This document shows, piece after piece, positions 11,901 to 23,916 of a stretch of 64,000 nt of DNA (positions are counted from its first letter, which is position 1; the number at the start of each line of letters is the position of its first letter). Source of the DNA: Rhexocercosporidium sp. MPI-PUGE-AT-0058 (lineage: Eukaryota > Ascomycota > Leotiomycetes > Helotiales); NCBI GenBank assembly GCA_020746875.1, contig JAGTJL010000007.1, positions 310,001 to 374,000 on the forward strand, given 5' to 3'. The position numbers and the translations under genes were made by a program. The notes under the pieces were generated by a model. It was not told where the DNA came from. It worked only from the letters and a program-made list of their open reading frames with translations, and ran no database searches.

Positions 11901-14900
11901 ATACATGGTATGGACCGTCCATCACGTTCTTTACGATGGATGGTCAGAACCTTTGGTGCTGAGAAATGTGAGCAATGCCTTGCAAAACCAGCCGTTCGAA
12001 TTACAAGCGCAAATGAAGGACTTTGTCAAGTACGTACGCGGCACAGATGAAGCCGTAATGCAGGATTTCTGGCGACGAGAGTTGGATGGTGCTGTAGGAC
12101 CTCAGTTTCCGCGTCTTCCATTCAGGGATTACTTGGCCACTCCAGATTCATTCCTTGAGCACCAATTCTCACTAGAGACTGTCGCTGGTTCGCCATTCAC
12201 AATTGCAACATTGATCCGTGGTGCATGGGCTCTCGTTGCTTCACAATACATAGGAAGTGATGATGTTGTGTTTGGCGAGACACTCACAGGTCGAGATATC
12301 CAACTTGCTGGAGTTGAGGGTATCGTAGGTCCATTGATTGCAACTGTGCCTGTGCGAATCCGAATCCATCGCACGAAAACAGTAGAATCATACCTTCAAA
12401 CTGTCCAGCAAACTATCTTGGCCCGTACGCCGTACCAGCACATGGGATGGCAAAACATCCGGAAGGTGAGCAAAGATGCACAGCATGCATCCGAAGCAGG
12501 CACAGGTTTGGTAATTCAGCCAGAACCCGAGTACGCTGGAAGTGAACTTGGATTTGAATATGGGGATGTTGTCCGTGAGGCGCTGCATTTCAATCCATAC
12601 CCACTCATGGTTGCGTTTGGAATTGGAAAAGGCGGATTGAGAGTGTGCGCGAATTTTGACAGCAATCTCATTCAAGTGGCTCAAATGGAGCGGATGCTTG
12701 TGCAATTAGAAGTTGCCTGCTCTCAGTTGCTGAAAGGACTATCTAGAACATTGGATGAGATCTCTTGCTTGCCTGAAACGGAGTTGAATCAGATCTGGCA
12801 ATGGAATCAAACACCTCCGTTAGTCTTGGATCAATCCAATCTCCGAGCGCATGTAGCGGTACAACCGGGAGTAACCTATCCCCGAGCTATGGTTCCTTGG
12901 GTTTGCGATCCACACAATTCATCGCTCCTGTCTCCAATTGGATGCGTGGGAGAGCTTTGGCTCGAAGGGGTTGTTCCAGGAGAAGGTGTCGATTTGCCTA
13001 CTTGGCTTATTGCTGGAAGCTCTGATTATCCTGGACGAAGCGGAAAAGTCCAATCGACTGGCGACATGGTCGAACTACGAGAGGATGGCAGTCTGATATT
13101 TGTTGGTCGGAAAGAAAATTTCCTCCAAGTTCAAGGCAATGCCGTCGATATTCCTGGTCTTGAGGCTCATGCTGCAAAGCATCTTCCACCAACTGTTCGT
13201 TCAGCTACAGTTGTATCAAATTCAAGAAATGAGCCGGACCCAGAATTGATTGTTTTCATCGAACAACATGGTTTAGAAGAGGAAATAGTTGAGCTCTTGC
13301 CGGCGTCGCAAGAAGTCACTAGCGATTCCGGCTTCCAAATGACAATCTCCGCCAAACTCCCGATCAGCATTGTTGTAGCGATTAAGAAGCTGGATAAATC
13401 CATTGAAGAATCTTTACCGTCACACATGAATCCATCGTCGTATGTGGTGGTCGACAAGCTGCCAAGTAACGATGGGATAGTCGACTATGCTTTGCTCCAT
13501 CAGCTCGCATCAAACATCCCGTCGAAGGTCCTAGTCGAGTTGGCTGCGGGGTTCACAAAAGCATGGATGAAGACTGCGCAAAGTAATCTGACAGCCACAG
13601 AAGACATCCTACGATCTGCATGGGCGAAGATACTTGGCGTCAATCCAGAACAAATCGATGTGGAGGATAACTTCTTTCGTCTCGGCGGTGATTCGGTTCT
13701 AGCGATGAAGCTGGTATCTAGCCTTCGGGCTCAAGGACACACGTTGTCCGTGGCAGATATCTTCAACCACATGCGGCTCGGAGATGCTGCAAAAGTTCTG
13801 AAAGTCAACCATGTGTCGCAGGAGAAGGTTCAGTCATATAAGCCATTCTCAACATTGGGGTGTTCGCATGTTGACCAGTTTTTGTCTGATTTCGTCCAAC
13901 CAAAACTTGCTGAACCATGTTGGATCATTCAAGATGTTTTCCCAGTTACAGATTCCCAAAATCTTGACATCAAAGGGACAATCCAGGCACCGCGGACGTC
14001 GATACAATACACCATGCTGTATTTGAAGAAAAGCATCGATCGAGAGAAATTGTTACGCGCATGCAAGGAGCTGACCAAGACCCATGATATCTTGCGCACC
14101 GTCTTCATCGAACACGAATCAAAGTTTCTGCAGGTTGTCATTGGCAATCTCGAATCTCCAGTGGTCATGCACCAAACTGAAGATGATCTCGAGAAATGCG
14201 TCACGGAACTCTGCACAACAGAGATCGAATCCGAGTTCAAGCTTGGTTCGTCTTTCTTGAAGATGCTTCATGTTGAGGGCAGGGAAGGAGAATGCTTGGT
14301 AATCAGGCTCTCTCACGCTCAATACGACGGAAGCTCTTTGCCAATAGTCCTTCGAGATCTGGAGGCATTTTACACTGGGGAAATGGTTGTGGAAACCAAG
14401 CCATTTTCATCTTACATCGCAAGAATCGGTGACGAGGCCGTCCAATCGAAAGCGATCACATATTGGCGCAATCTCCTGAGGGGCTCGTCACTATCAGTCC
14501 TAGAAGGAACTTCAGTACACCCAACTGACAAGGCGATTCTCCAGACCAAACCCGTCGACATCTCCCAACGTCCCGAAGAGATCACGATAGCAAACCTGCT
14601 CACAGCAGCTTGGGCATTGGTTCTCGCTCGTCGTCTTCAGAAGGCAGATGTCACATTCGGGAGCATCACATCCGGCAGAAATATCGATCTTGTGAACGTA
14701 GAGAACGTGATGGGTCCATGTTATCAATTCACACCCATTCGAGTAACCTTTGAGTCGCACTGGACGGCCATGGACCTACTAAGATTTGTACAAAGCCAAA
14801 GCGCCGAATCTTCTGCTCATGACTTCCTTGGATTCGAAAAGATATCCAAACAATGTACGGAGTGGTCACTCGATGCTCAATTCTTCGACTCCATCGTGCA

Positions 14901-15165
14901 TCATCAGGATTTCGAGGATTTCGATACCATGCCTTTCGCGGGGGGTTCGGCGAGGGTGGAGATCTTGAACCCACATGGAGATGCAGCTTATCCTTTGAAG
15001 GTTGTTTCGTTTGTCAAAGATGGGCAAACGTGTGTTGGTGTGGTTGGAAGCGAGAGAGATGTCGTGTTTATTGAATGGAGCTTGGGGGAATTGGCTGCGA
15101 CGGTCCACGAGTTGGCGATGAAGGGAGACCACGCGTTGCTTAATGGGAGGTTATTCCAGAAGTGA
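8932..15165 (+). CDS. sidD: NRPS siderophore synthetase, SidD/NPS6 type
   Basis: Two exons (8932-9336, 9382-15165) give 2062 residues, close to known SidD proteins. SidD/NPS6 enzymes join N5-anhydromevalonyl-N5-hydroxyornithine units into the extracellular siderophore fusarinine C. Order of domains: N-terminal region (~1-180); adenylation domain with TSGSTGTPKG (~362), YGPCECT and SGKTDRK; carrier domain with serine in GGESL (~783); condensation domain with HHVLYDGWS (~981); a shrunken adenylation remnant (~1230-1480) that keeps GELWLEG, STGDM and VGRKE but has no ATP-binding SGSTG core; carrier GGDSV (~1569); final condensation domain with SHAQYDG (~1777). This A-T-C-dA-T-C order is characteristic of SidD/NPS6. 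By rough eye alignment the pocket residues of the active A domain read about DVDSGGGIGK, to be treated as approximate. The first intron is 45 nt with CTAAC. Flanking transporter genes and SidJ support the assignment. A ferrichrome-type synthetase is unlikely given size and order. Confidence 0.9.
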
Positions 15166-16424
15166 GATACAGAGGACAGGATGCTAGAAGTGAAGTCTGA
15201 GTGGCATATGTGGGCGTTGAGTTGGTGATGCTTTGATAAATGAAGAGATAAAGAAATGAAGTCGAGAAACGGCCTGGAAGCCTTCATCGATCACGTGTTA
15301 TACACGTATGTGCAGGAGTTTCATTGGTATATGTATATAGTTTTCAGAGTCTGTTTGAGTGGTTATTATCAACAATTGTCAGTTCTACTTATTCCAATAT
15401 GTGTGAGTAGGTAAATCGCAACATCGTTGAGGAAATTCAGGTCCCGTGTCGAGCCAAGGCGCTCAAAGCTGTGCCAAATCTCCTGTTCCCTTGAGCCCGT
15501 CTTCACTGCAAGCTCTATACAACCAACCATCAACCGACCCCATCAACTCAATCAAGTCAAAACCCCCAAGGTCATGGCACGATATTGAGCCACATATAAT
15601 TATATCGGTTGCAGCGGTTCATGCGTCACCTTCCAGTCCAACGATCCGGCGACGAACCTACCTAGGTAGATCATCCAGCGTTCTGCCACTAGTTAAGCTT
15701 CACAAGACTACTTGTATAAAAACAAGAGAATCAAATGGCGGCAAGTTTTCTTGGGATCCTCTTAGCTCCTCGAATTTGCTATTTCTTTCTTTCGATTCAA
15801 GCACGCCGATATCGCAGTTTCAACCCGGGCCTAAATTCTTGGGGCTTCTCTCCTCACACACCTTTCTTTTCGACGGGGATTCTATTTGGTCAGTGCAACC
15901 GAGTGTACAGTGACCCACTCATCAACACCATTGGATTTTATCTAATCTTATCAGATGAAAATTTTCTCATCTCTTCATCGATTCGGTCTAGTTGATCTGG
16001 ATGGCGTGTGCACATGGCACTTCGTTCGGGGCCAGATTCTTGCTGCATGCTGCATGATGCATGTCTGGCATCGGCAGAACAAGCTCGGCGAAAGATAAAA
16101 AAGGAAGCTTGGCCAAGGGTCTATATCTTTACGTAAAGCGGCTAGACGCAATGGCAACATCTAGATGCAGGTATCCTTGTACCATCAAGTAGGTTCCAGG
16201 TGGTCGTATTGACCGGAGCGAGAGTCCACCCCTCAAGCATTTGCCTAGCCAAACTCACAGTGGTTCAGTCGATTAACGAACCCTTGTGAAGAAGCTTGGT
16301 TCTATGTACTCGCGATTCCGTCCTTTCCACAAGATTTTTGGGATTGCCACCGACAGTAGCCCTTCATTTTTAGAGAACTGACTAGATTGTTGACTTCTGG
16401 GAGCTCTCCTTGTCCCGAGCTAAG
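15166..16424. other. intergenic, upstream of ABC transporter
   Basis: The synthetase 3' end is followed by the ABC transporter promoter. A 155-codon open frame at 15446-15913 shows no domain and is Ser/Pro-rich, so it is not called. GATA-type sites at 15938-15956 are listed separately. Confidence 0.5.
15938..15956 (-). promoter_or_regulatory. GATA-type sites upstream of ABC transporter
   Basis: TTATCAGAT (15948-15956) reads ATCTGATAA on the minus strand, an exact SreA-type match. TTATCTAAT (15938-15946) just before it is a one-mismatch copy. They lie about 470 nt before the ABC transporter ATG. Confidence 0.6.
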
Positions 16425-19400
16425 ATGGCCTTCATCAAACAACTCGTGGGCTTTCCCAGACTCCTTCTAGCTGGCAATCCTTCAACACGCGATATTGGAA
16501 CTCTCCTCGTAGCTATCGTATCAGCAATCGGTTCAGGAGTTCCCTTCCCAATAATCGGCATCATCTTCGGTCAACTTCTCGACGACTTCAACGCAGCGAC
16601 TTGCGATCAAGCAGAGTCTAGCTCGGGAAGCGACGAACAGAAAGACATCAACAACAAAATTCTCTTGATCGTGTACCTTGCAATTGCTCAATTCGTCTTG
16701 ATCTATGCCCACCTGTTATGTTGGACCTTGACTGGAGCTCGATTGGCGCAGAGACTTCGAGAAACGTACCTCCAGAACCTCCTCCGCCAAGAACCACTAT
16801 TCTTTGATAATCTACCTCCTGGAGAAGTCGCTTCTCGATTAAATACCGACATACAAGCGATTCGATCTGGCACATCTGAGAAAGTCGGGATATGTCTGTC
16901 CAGTTTCTCTTTCTTCGTTACGGCTTACATCGTTGCTTTCATCAAGGATACCAAGCTGGCGGCCATGCTCATCTCGCTGATCCCTGCTTACTTCCTAATG
17001 TCCTTTGTTGGAAGTCATTACATTGAGAAGTACTCTGGTCTTATGTCGGATTATGCTGCTACAGCTTCATCCATCGCTTCAGAAGCACTCTCAAATATTA
17101 TAGTGGTTCAGGCTTTCGGCGCAAATGGTCGACTGGAGGAGAAGTTCTCGAGGGAACTTAAAGCTTCTGAACAGGAAGGATTGAAAAAAGCTACTGCTGT
17201 TGGAATCCAGTCTGGGGTTCTGTACTTTGTTGCTTACTCTGCCAATGGTCTTGCTTTCTGGCAGGGAAGTAAGCAGATTGCTGCCGCCGTACGTCGAGAG
17301 AATGGAGGTACTACTGTGGGAGCTGTATTCACAGTCATCTTTATCCTAGTAGAAGGTGGGTTGCTCGAGACTCAGCGAAAGCCCTTCTAACAAAAACTAG
17401 CCTCCCTACTTCTCAGTCAAGTTGCCCCGTTTCTCCACATGTTCGTGGCAGCAGTTGCCTCGTACCAAAAGTTGATTGGAGACATCGATCGAGTCCCAAC
17501 GATCGACGGCACAAGCGAATATGGACTCCGACTTACGCAACCGGAAGCTCGTTTTGAATTCAAAGATGTTTCATTCACCTATCCATCAAGACCAGAGATT
17601 ACGGTGCTCGACAAGATCAATCTCAGCATTCCTGTCAATCAACACACGGCTATCGTCGGTCAGTCCGGTAGTGGAAAGTCAACCATTGCAGCTTTGGTTG
17701 GGAGATTGTACGATCCGACTGAAGGACAGATTCTATTCGATGGCCATGATCTAAAAAGTGTCAATGTTCGTGATTTGAGGAGCTTCCTCAGCTTGGTACA
17801 ACAGGAACCTTCACTTCTGGACCGATCCTTGCTGGAGAACATCGCACACGGTTTGGTTAATTCGAGCAATCCTGAGCATGCGCGTTTGAAGCCAATACTC
17901 CTAGGCTCTACACTTACAAATGTAGCGAGTGCAGTTAGAGAGGGTGAGACTCTTGAAGCTGCAGCTGAGAAAGCAGGAGCAGAGGTTGTGGAGATCATCA
18001 ACCTGGTGCGAGGAGCCGCTGCGCTTGCAGATGCAGATGCATTCATCGTCGCATTACAGCACGGGTATGGCACAGTTGTAGGATCAAGCGGGCGGTTAAT
18101 CAGTGGAGGTCAAAAGCAACGAGTTTCACTTGCCAGAGCACTCGTCAAAGATCCCGCAGTGCTCATCTTGGATGAAGCAACAGCTTCCCTCGACTCGAGA
18201 AGTGAACAGCGCATTCAACGAGCGATCGCAAGTGTTTCCAGTGGCAGGACAATGATCTCAATCGCTCATCGCCTGTCAACGATTACCAATGCAGATAATA
18301 TCATTGTCATGCACAAGGGACGGATCTTGGAACAAGGAACTCATTCAGAATTGATGACCAACAAGGGAGCGTATGCCGAATTGGTCAGACTGCAAACCAT
18401 GGGATCTAGCCCAGCCAAAGGATCCAGCGCGGACCCCGTTAGCAAATCTGATATGGAATCTTTAACAGATTTGGATACTGAGAAGAGCTTGTCAATCGAT
18501 GCAGAGAAAGGCGCAATCGCCGCAAGTGAAGTCGCAGCCGAACCTGAAGAAGAAGAGCCCCAGACTCCATCCAAAACCCTCTGGTCATTAATCAAAGGAT
18601 ATGCACCAGCATTGCGACCACATCTCCTCATCATCTTCATCGCTCTGCTAGGTTCCACAGCAGTCGGCGGTGCATTTTCAGCGGAAGCCGTCATATTCGG
18701 AAATACAGTCGGGAGTTTGAATCCCTGCAAGAGCGCTGACAGCATTCGAAGCCGGGGCGAATTCTACGGCCTCATGTTCTTCGTGCTCGCTATCATTGAG
18801 TTCTTCGCTAATCTGATCAGTTGGGCTGGGTTTGGTTGGGTATCGGAGAAGACCGTCTATTCTGTTCGGGTGCTTTCGTTCAGGTCACTCATGGAGCAGG
18901 ATCTTCAATGGCATCAATCGAAAGGACGGACACCTGCTATGTTATTGTCTTACATCACTCGAGATGGCAACTCCTTGGCTGGACTGAGCGGCTCCGTCAT
19001 TGGCACGTTGTTTTCAATCACCGTCAATCTCATCGCAGCTATCATCTTAACCCATATCATCGCATGGAGAATCGCATTGGTTTGCCTGGCTCTAGTCCCA
19101 CTCCTCTTGGGGGCTGGATTGATGGAACTTCGGGTCCTGGGTCAATTCGAGGAGAAACATGAAACAGCATACACCAAATCTGTCGACATCGGGGTGGAAG
19201 CAATCACATCCATTAAAACCATCGCCTCCTTCTCACTCGAAGAAGAGACGCTTCAAACGTATCGCAAATCCCTGAAAGAACCTCGCAAAGAGACGTTCAA
19301 AGTCACCGTGCAAGCAAGTCTCTGGCAAGCAGTAACGTATTTCCTCGGTAATCTCGTCAACGCCCTTGCATACTGGTGGGGAGCGAAACAGATCATCGCT

Positions 19401-20381
19401 GGGAATTATACGCAGACGCAATTCCTGATCGTGGTATTCTCCCTCCTGGTCAGCGCTCTCCTATGGAGTCAAATGTTCGCACTCGCTCCAGAACTGTCGA
19501 GCGCCCGTGCAGCCATGGCACGAATCCTAAGTTTGATCGAGATCGGATCTGATAAAATGCGAGGGAAAGTCGGGCAGTTGACAACAGATATCGAAGCGAC
19601 AGGGGAGAAAATCTCCCCCTCGCCCAGCACTCAAGCATCAAGTGTTCAGCTCCGCGACGTGCATTTCTCGTACCCCGCTCGTCCAGATATCAAGGTGTTA
19701 AACGGGCTATCTATCGACATGAAGCCCGGTAAATTCTACGCATTGGTCGGGCCCAGCGGGGCAGGGAAGTCAACGATCATTTCGCTCGTGGAGCGGTTGT
19801 ACACGCCTTCATCAGGCGAGATATTTATTGATGGTGTTGACGTGACGAAACACCGCTCCGTCCAGTTCCGGGACAGCATTGCGCTCGTCCCGCAAGAAAG
19901 CGTGTTGTTCGAGGGAAGTATCGAGTTTAACATCAGTCTTGGGGCTAGACCGGGTCATCCTATCAGTAGAGCTGAGATTGAAGAGGCGTGCAAACTGGCA
20001 AATATCCACGATACCATCGCCGCATTACCAGAAGGGTACAACACTCTCTGCGGCCCGAACGGTAACCAGTTCTCCGGAGGGCAGAAACAGCGGTTATCCA
20101 TCGCGAGAGCCCTGGTCAGGAAACCGACGTTGTTGATTCTCGATGAGTCGACGAGCGCGCTGGATGCGGAGAGTGAGAGGTTATTGCAGGATGGACTTAC
20201 GAGGGCCGCGAGGGGAATTACGGTCATTGCGATTGCGCATCGGCTGCATACTATTAGGAAGGCCGATGTTATTTTTTTGATCGAGGATGGCAGATGTGTG
20301 GATAGGGGAAGTCATGAAGAGTTGCTGGTGAGGTCGGAGAGTTACAGAGCGAATGTTATGCATCAGACTGTTGCTAAGTAG
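16425..20381 (+). CDS. ABCB full transporter of the siderophore locus (SitT-like)
   Basis: Two exons (16425-17355, 17401-20381) give 1303 residues with TMD-NBD-TMD-NBD order of the MDR/ABCB family. NBD1 has Walker A GQSGSGKST (~397), signature ISGGQKQR and Walker B LILDEATA; NBD2 has GPSGAGKST (~1094), SGGQKQR and LILDESTS, so both ATP sites look intact. The acceptor at 17400 restores the frame as ASLLLSQVAPFLHMF. The protein probably moves a hydrophobic or siderophore-related substrate across the plasma or an internal membrane. In A. fumigatus an ABC gene sits next to sidD in the same way, which supports a siderophore link; direction and substrate are not known from sequence. The ATG at 16425 was chosen because the frame upstream lacks another ATG. 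An ATCTGATAA inside the coding region (19547) is probably chance. Confidence 0.88.
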
Positions 20382-20952
20382 AGGATGGAGTGCGGGTTTG
20401 AGTTGAAAGCGGCATATCTAGGAGTTTGAGGTGGGAATGGAAAATAGGCCTCGATTGTTATTCCGTTCATCAAACATGAAGAGATAAATCACGAGCTCTC
20501 CGCTATGAATAACGTGTTGAATTTACCCTAAACAGGTTTATCAAGTGGCCACATAACTTAGTTATCTAAAGACTCCTCTTTGCTCCATCCCAAACTTTCC
20601 ATCAATTCTCTTCGCCCTCCCAAGCTAAAAGTGATTTGCACGATCCAGAAGCATTGCCACATTCCAAAATCGGTCCTCCTGCCCAGTAATTCCAACACAT
20701 TTCTTCCAATTATTCCAACTTCATAGCAGCCGGCATCGGGTCTCCCTTCCAGAAACAGCTACCCTTCCAAGTCTAGCTCACTCCGCTTAACAAAACAAGT
20801 ACTCACACCTTCTTTACCTACTTCTCGGCCATCTTCGGCATTAAAAACCGTCCTCCACCTTAGATCATCTAGCTTCGTGTACGGAGTAAATATGCAAGCA
20901 AGTGGACGGATGGCGGAAAACGCAAGTAAGTGGATTACATACAAGCAGGGTA

Positions 20953-20964
20953 ATCTAATCAGAT
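20953..20964 (-). promoter_or_regulatory. variant GATA-like element ATCTGATTAGAT
   Basis: The plus strand reads ATCTAATCAGAT, identical to the element at 6831. It lies about 620 nt before the SidJ-like start. Confidence 0.5.
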
Positions 20965-21049
20965 GGACAGCTGCACGGAGAGATGCAGTGTGAGCAGGGA
21001 TAAAGGGACGGGAAACACAAAGTTAGCTTGCCGCTCTATCGGTGAGAAA

Positions 21050-21080
21050 ATCTAATCAGATCACCAGGATCTTATCAGAT
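21050..21080 (-). promoter_or_regulatory. double GATA-type element before sidJ-like gene
   Basis: ATCTAATCAGAT (21050-21061) is followed 10 nt later by TTATCAGAT (21072-21080), which is ATCTGATAA on the minus strand. It repeats the variant-plus-exact pairing seen at 7119-7148 and 7752-7789. Distance to the SidJ-like ATG is about 500 nt. Confidence 0.6.
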
Positions 21081-21583
21081 TTTCCACTTGACAGGGTCCA
21101 CGTCTTCGTATCTATTACGTTGCATTTTGTGAAGTGGATCCGTATGGAGGGAAAAGATGGGGTGTCATTCTTATGGAGCTAGGTTGAGGATGAGGATGCA
21201 TGTGAAGTTGAAGCTGAAGCTGAAGCTGAGGAGCTTTGCCGATCTTGGTGGTGGGTGAGTTGATTGGATTTTAGGAACGAGGTAAGCTATCATTGTCGTT
21301 GTCGTGTACTGTTGTGAGATTTTAACTTGAAGCAATTTGAGTAATTTGATTGTTGGAACAGAGTCCCGAAGAAGCACACAACTCAAATTTGTGCCTGCTT
21401 TGAGTTTCAAAAAAAGAAAGAGGCGAAGAAACATTCCAGTATCGCCAGCCACCAACTCCAATTCTGAGAGCTTTCGTAAGCTTTCAAGCTACCAACACGA
21501 AGGGTGGCCTGTAAATGCTTTTGAACTACTGATTTCGCATCAATACAAATTCTTTTTTCCGAGGCTCGTCTTCTCATTCCAAA

Positions 21584-22693
21584 ATGGGCTCCAAATTCTG
21601 GCCCAAAGGCGGTCTCCCAGGAATCCTCCACCACTATGTACCTCTTCCCTCTCACTCCCCTCTGCCACCTCTCTAACAACCACAGACCGAATCCCTCGTA
21701 ACATTCGAATACACATCTTCTGTCCCAAAACCGCACGCAATAATATTCATAGGCGGTTTAGGCGATGGTCTGGCGACGACATCCTACATGGCCGACATAG
21801 TCAGCAGCCTCGCACCAACGCCTTGGTCCCTCTTCACGCTCAACCTCTCCTCCTCGTACGGACAATGGGGGACAGGACATCTTGATCGCGATACCGACGA
21901 GTTAGCAGAATGTATCTCATACATCTCGGCGTACAAAGAGTCGCAGAATAAATATGCGGATGTCGAGAAGAAGGTGGTGGTAATGGGCCATTCGACAGGA
22001 AGTCAAGTCGTGCTGCATTATCTACATCGCGAGAATCCTCACAAGGGCTCTTATGCCTTCGATAAAGATCTCGTGCATGCGAAGAGGCCGGTGCTGGATG
22101 GTGCGATCATGCAAGCACCTGTTAGTGATCGACAGGCTATCCATTGGATTTGCAAGGAGGGGTTTGGGGAGAGGACGCCCAAGGAGATGCAAGGCGTTTA
22201 TGAGGAGTTGTTGAAGCTAGCTAGGGAGGCGGGGAGTGAGGTGGGGGATAGCTTGGCGCCGTTAAGGCTGTCGAGTGTGATTTATCCGCATCCGATTTCT
22301 TATCGCAGGTTCTTGAGTTTGTGTAGTCCGGATAGTCCTGAGAGGCCGGGGGAGGATGATCTGTTTAGTTCGGATTTAAGCGACGAGTTCTTGGGGACGA
22401 CGTTTGGGATGGTGGCTGAGAGGGGCCTTTTGAGGGGGAGGTTGATGGTGCTATACTCGGAGAAGGACCAGTCAGTACCGGATTATGTGGACAAGGTTGC
22501 TTTGATGAAGAGATGGCAGAAGTCTGCTGATGAGGGGGGTGAGAGAGTAGGTAAGGGGCAGGTTTGGGATGAGGAGTTCACAGCTGTGATTCCGAATGCA
22601 AGTCATGCTTTGAGCAATGACGATCAAGCTGAGCCGAGGAGATATTTGGCTGAGAAGGTTCTGGGATATTTGACGAGGGTGGAGAAAGAGTAG
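21584..22693 (+). CDS. sidJ: SidJ-like siderophore hydrolase (DUF1749)
   Basis: Two exons (21584-21637, 21686-22693) give 353 residues. The fold is alpha/beta hydrolase of the DUF1749 family. SidJ members hydrolyse intracellular fusarinine C-type siderophores so that iron can be released. Visible motifs: FIGGLGDG after the first strand, GHSTGS with nucleophile Ser121, LYSEKDQSVPDYVDK near the acid residue, and NASHALS with the catalytic histidine. There is no signal peptide, consistent with a cytosolic enzyme. The short 48-nt intron restores the frame as HHY-TESLVTFEY. Position beside the SidD-like synthetase and ABC transporter, with GATA-type sites upstream, supports the SidJ call over a generic DUF1749 protein. 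Confidence 0.85.
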
Positions 22694-23046
22694 GTATTTG
22701 AATATGCTTACTTCTCATTTGTGCCAGTGAGAGTACAGCAGTAAATGGAAATTAAATCACTGCAGCAATATGTTGCGCTGAGCTTCGACCACAATTACGT
22801 GTTGAAGGATCAACGAATCATATCCGTTGCACTCTTGTCAGAAGTTCAACAATCCTCCGTCTGAGACTAGTTAAGATTCAGTTCTATCCGGATACAAATA
22901 GAGCGGGGTATCGTTCAAAACAACAAAAGCAGCTTCAATCTCCTCAACCGCCAAGTACTCCCATAAATCGATCCTCCAACTCCTGAAAATTCGCGATTAC
23001 AATAGAGCACCACCAAGAAACTCCCATCCATTCTCACTAAATACCC
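22694..23046. other. intergenic between convergent genes
   Basis: 3' flanks of the SidJ-like gene and of the small minus-strand gene. Nothing is recognised. Confidence 0.5.
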
Positions 23047-23439
23047 CTACTTCTCAACATCCTCATGTTCCACCACCTTCTCCGGACCGAATTTTGCCCA
23101 CAGGAACTTCGACCAAGTGAAAGTTTCCACCGTTGCAATGATACTGACGGCGATGTAGACGACGATCTTGACGGTTTGTGTCGCGCCTAGTTCTTTGAAA
23201 CTGGCAGCGCCGAATGAGGGGTTTGGGGGTAGTGGGGGTCCAGAGGACGCAGGAGATGGGCTGGGATTTTGGCTGCGGAGGGGATGCTGTGTCGAGAAGG
23301 ACTTTATTGGTTGAGTTACTGGCATATAAGGTGGTGGGAGCGTTTGTTGGACGTATGGGCGATGGATGAGATTGTTTGGATGAGGGCGGAGGGATGAAGA
23401 ACGCAGAGGAGCTGCGGCTCGGACGAGAGAAGTGCGCAT
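23047..23439 (-). CDS. small mitochondrial-type single-helix protein, unknown function
   Basis: A single exon of 130 residues. The N-terminus (MRTSLVRAAAPLRSSSLRPH) is rich in Arg and Ser without acidic residues, like a mitochondrial targeting peptide. A Pro-rich linker follows, then one membrane helix near residues 90-110 (VKIVVYIAVSIIATVETF) and a short charged tail. A TTTCACAG just upstream could be the acceptor of a leader intron. The ATG at 23439 is the only one in frame near the start. I do not recognise the family; an inner-membrane accessory protein is possible. Confidence 0.65.
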   Translation of the reverse strand: MRTSLVRAAAPLRSSSLRPHPNNLIHRPYVQQTLPPPYMPVTQPIKSFSTQHPLRSQNPSPSPASSGPPLPPNPSFGAASFKELGATQTVKIVVYIAVSIIATVETFTWSKFLWAKFGPEKVVEHEDVEK

Positions 23440-23916
23440 AGCGACTGCGTTGAGACTGTGAAAATAGACGATCAAAAATCTTAACAGAAAGAGGTGCGTT
23501 TACAATATCGAATCAGTTTAACGGGTGTGTTGAAGTTCGAGGGCAGAGGATAAGGAGACCAGATATATAAATTACTCGGGAGGTTCAGGAACGGCTTGCC
23601 AAGACTTCGAGCGGCACACCAAGGAGCGCTACATCCAGCCTATTCAGGGCATGTAAGCGATGTTTACAACAGGGGCTCAAGTTATTCCTATCCTTTGGGC
23701 AATTTCAAACCTGCCAAGGTCGCAAAGAAGACTATTCAGTGCATTCTTTTCCATTCTGTTTATCCATCTAATATTTAAAGACAGTTCGTAGCGCGAGCAC
23801 CCAGCCATAACGCCAACCACCTTCATCTATGCAATCTCCCGAATGATCTCTCTGAGTACACAGTCCTCCAATTTTCATCACCGAAATCCAGTTTACACAC
23901 GTGTACAAAAGTCGCT
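23440..23916. other. intergenic
   Basis: Upstream of the small mitochondrial-type gene and downstream of the 2EXR gene. No supported feature. Confidence 0.5.

Larger units (their letters stand above)
20382..21583. other. intergenic, upstream of sidJ-like gene
   Basis: This gap contains three GATA-type elements (listed separately) and a short hexanucleotide-like repeat of GAAGCT at about 21205-21230. No gene is supported. Confidence 0.5.

Noticed and set aside
15446..15913. 155-codon open frame before the ABC transporter
   Set aside because: No domain, low-complexity Ser/Pro composition and overlap with a region carrying regulatory motifs; no splice support.
19547..19555. ATCTGATAA inside the ABC transporter coding region
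   Set aside because: It is in coding sequence and a chance match is expected; not counted with the promoter sites.
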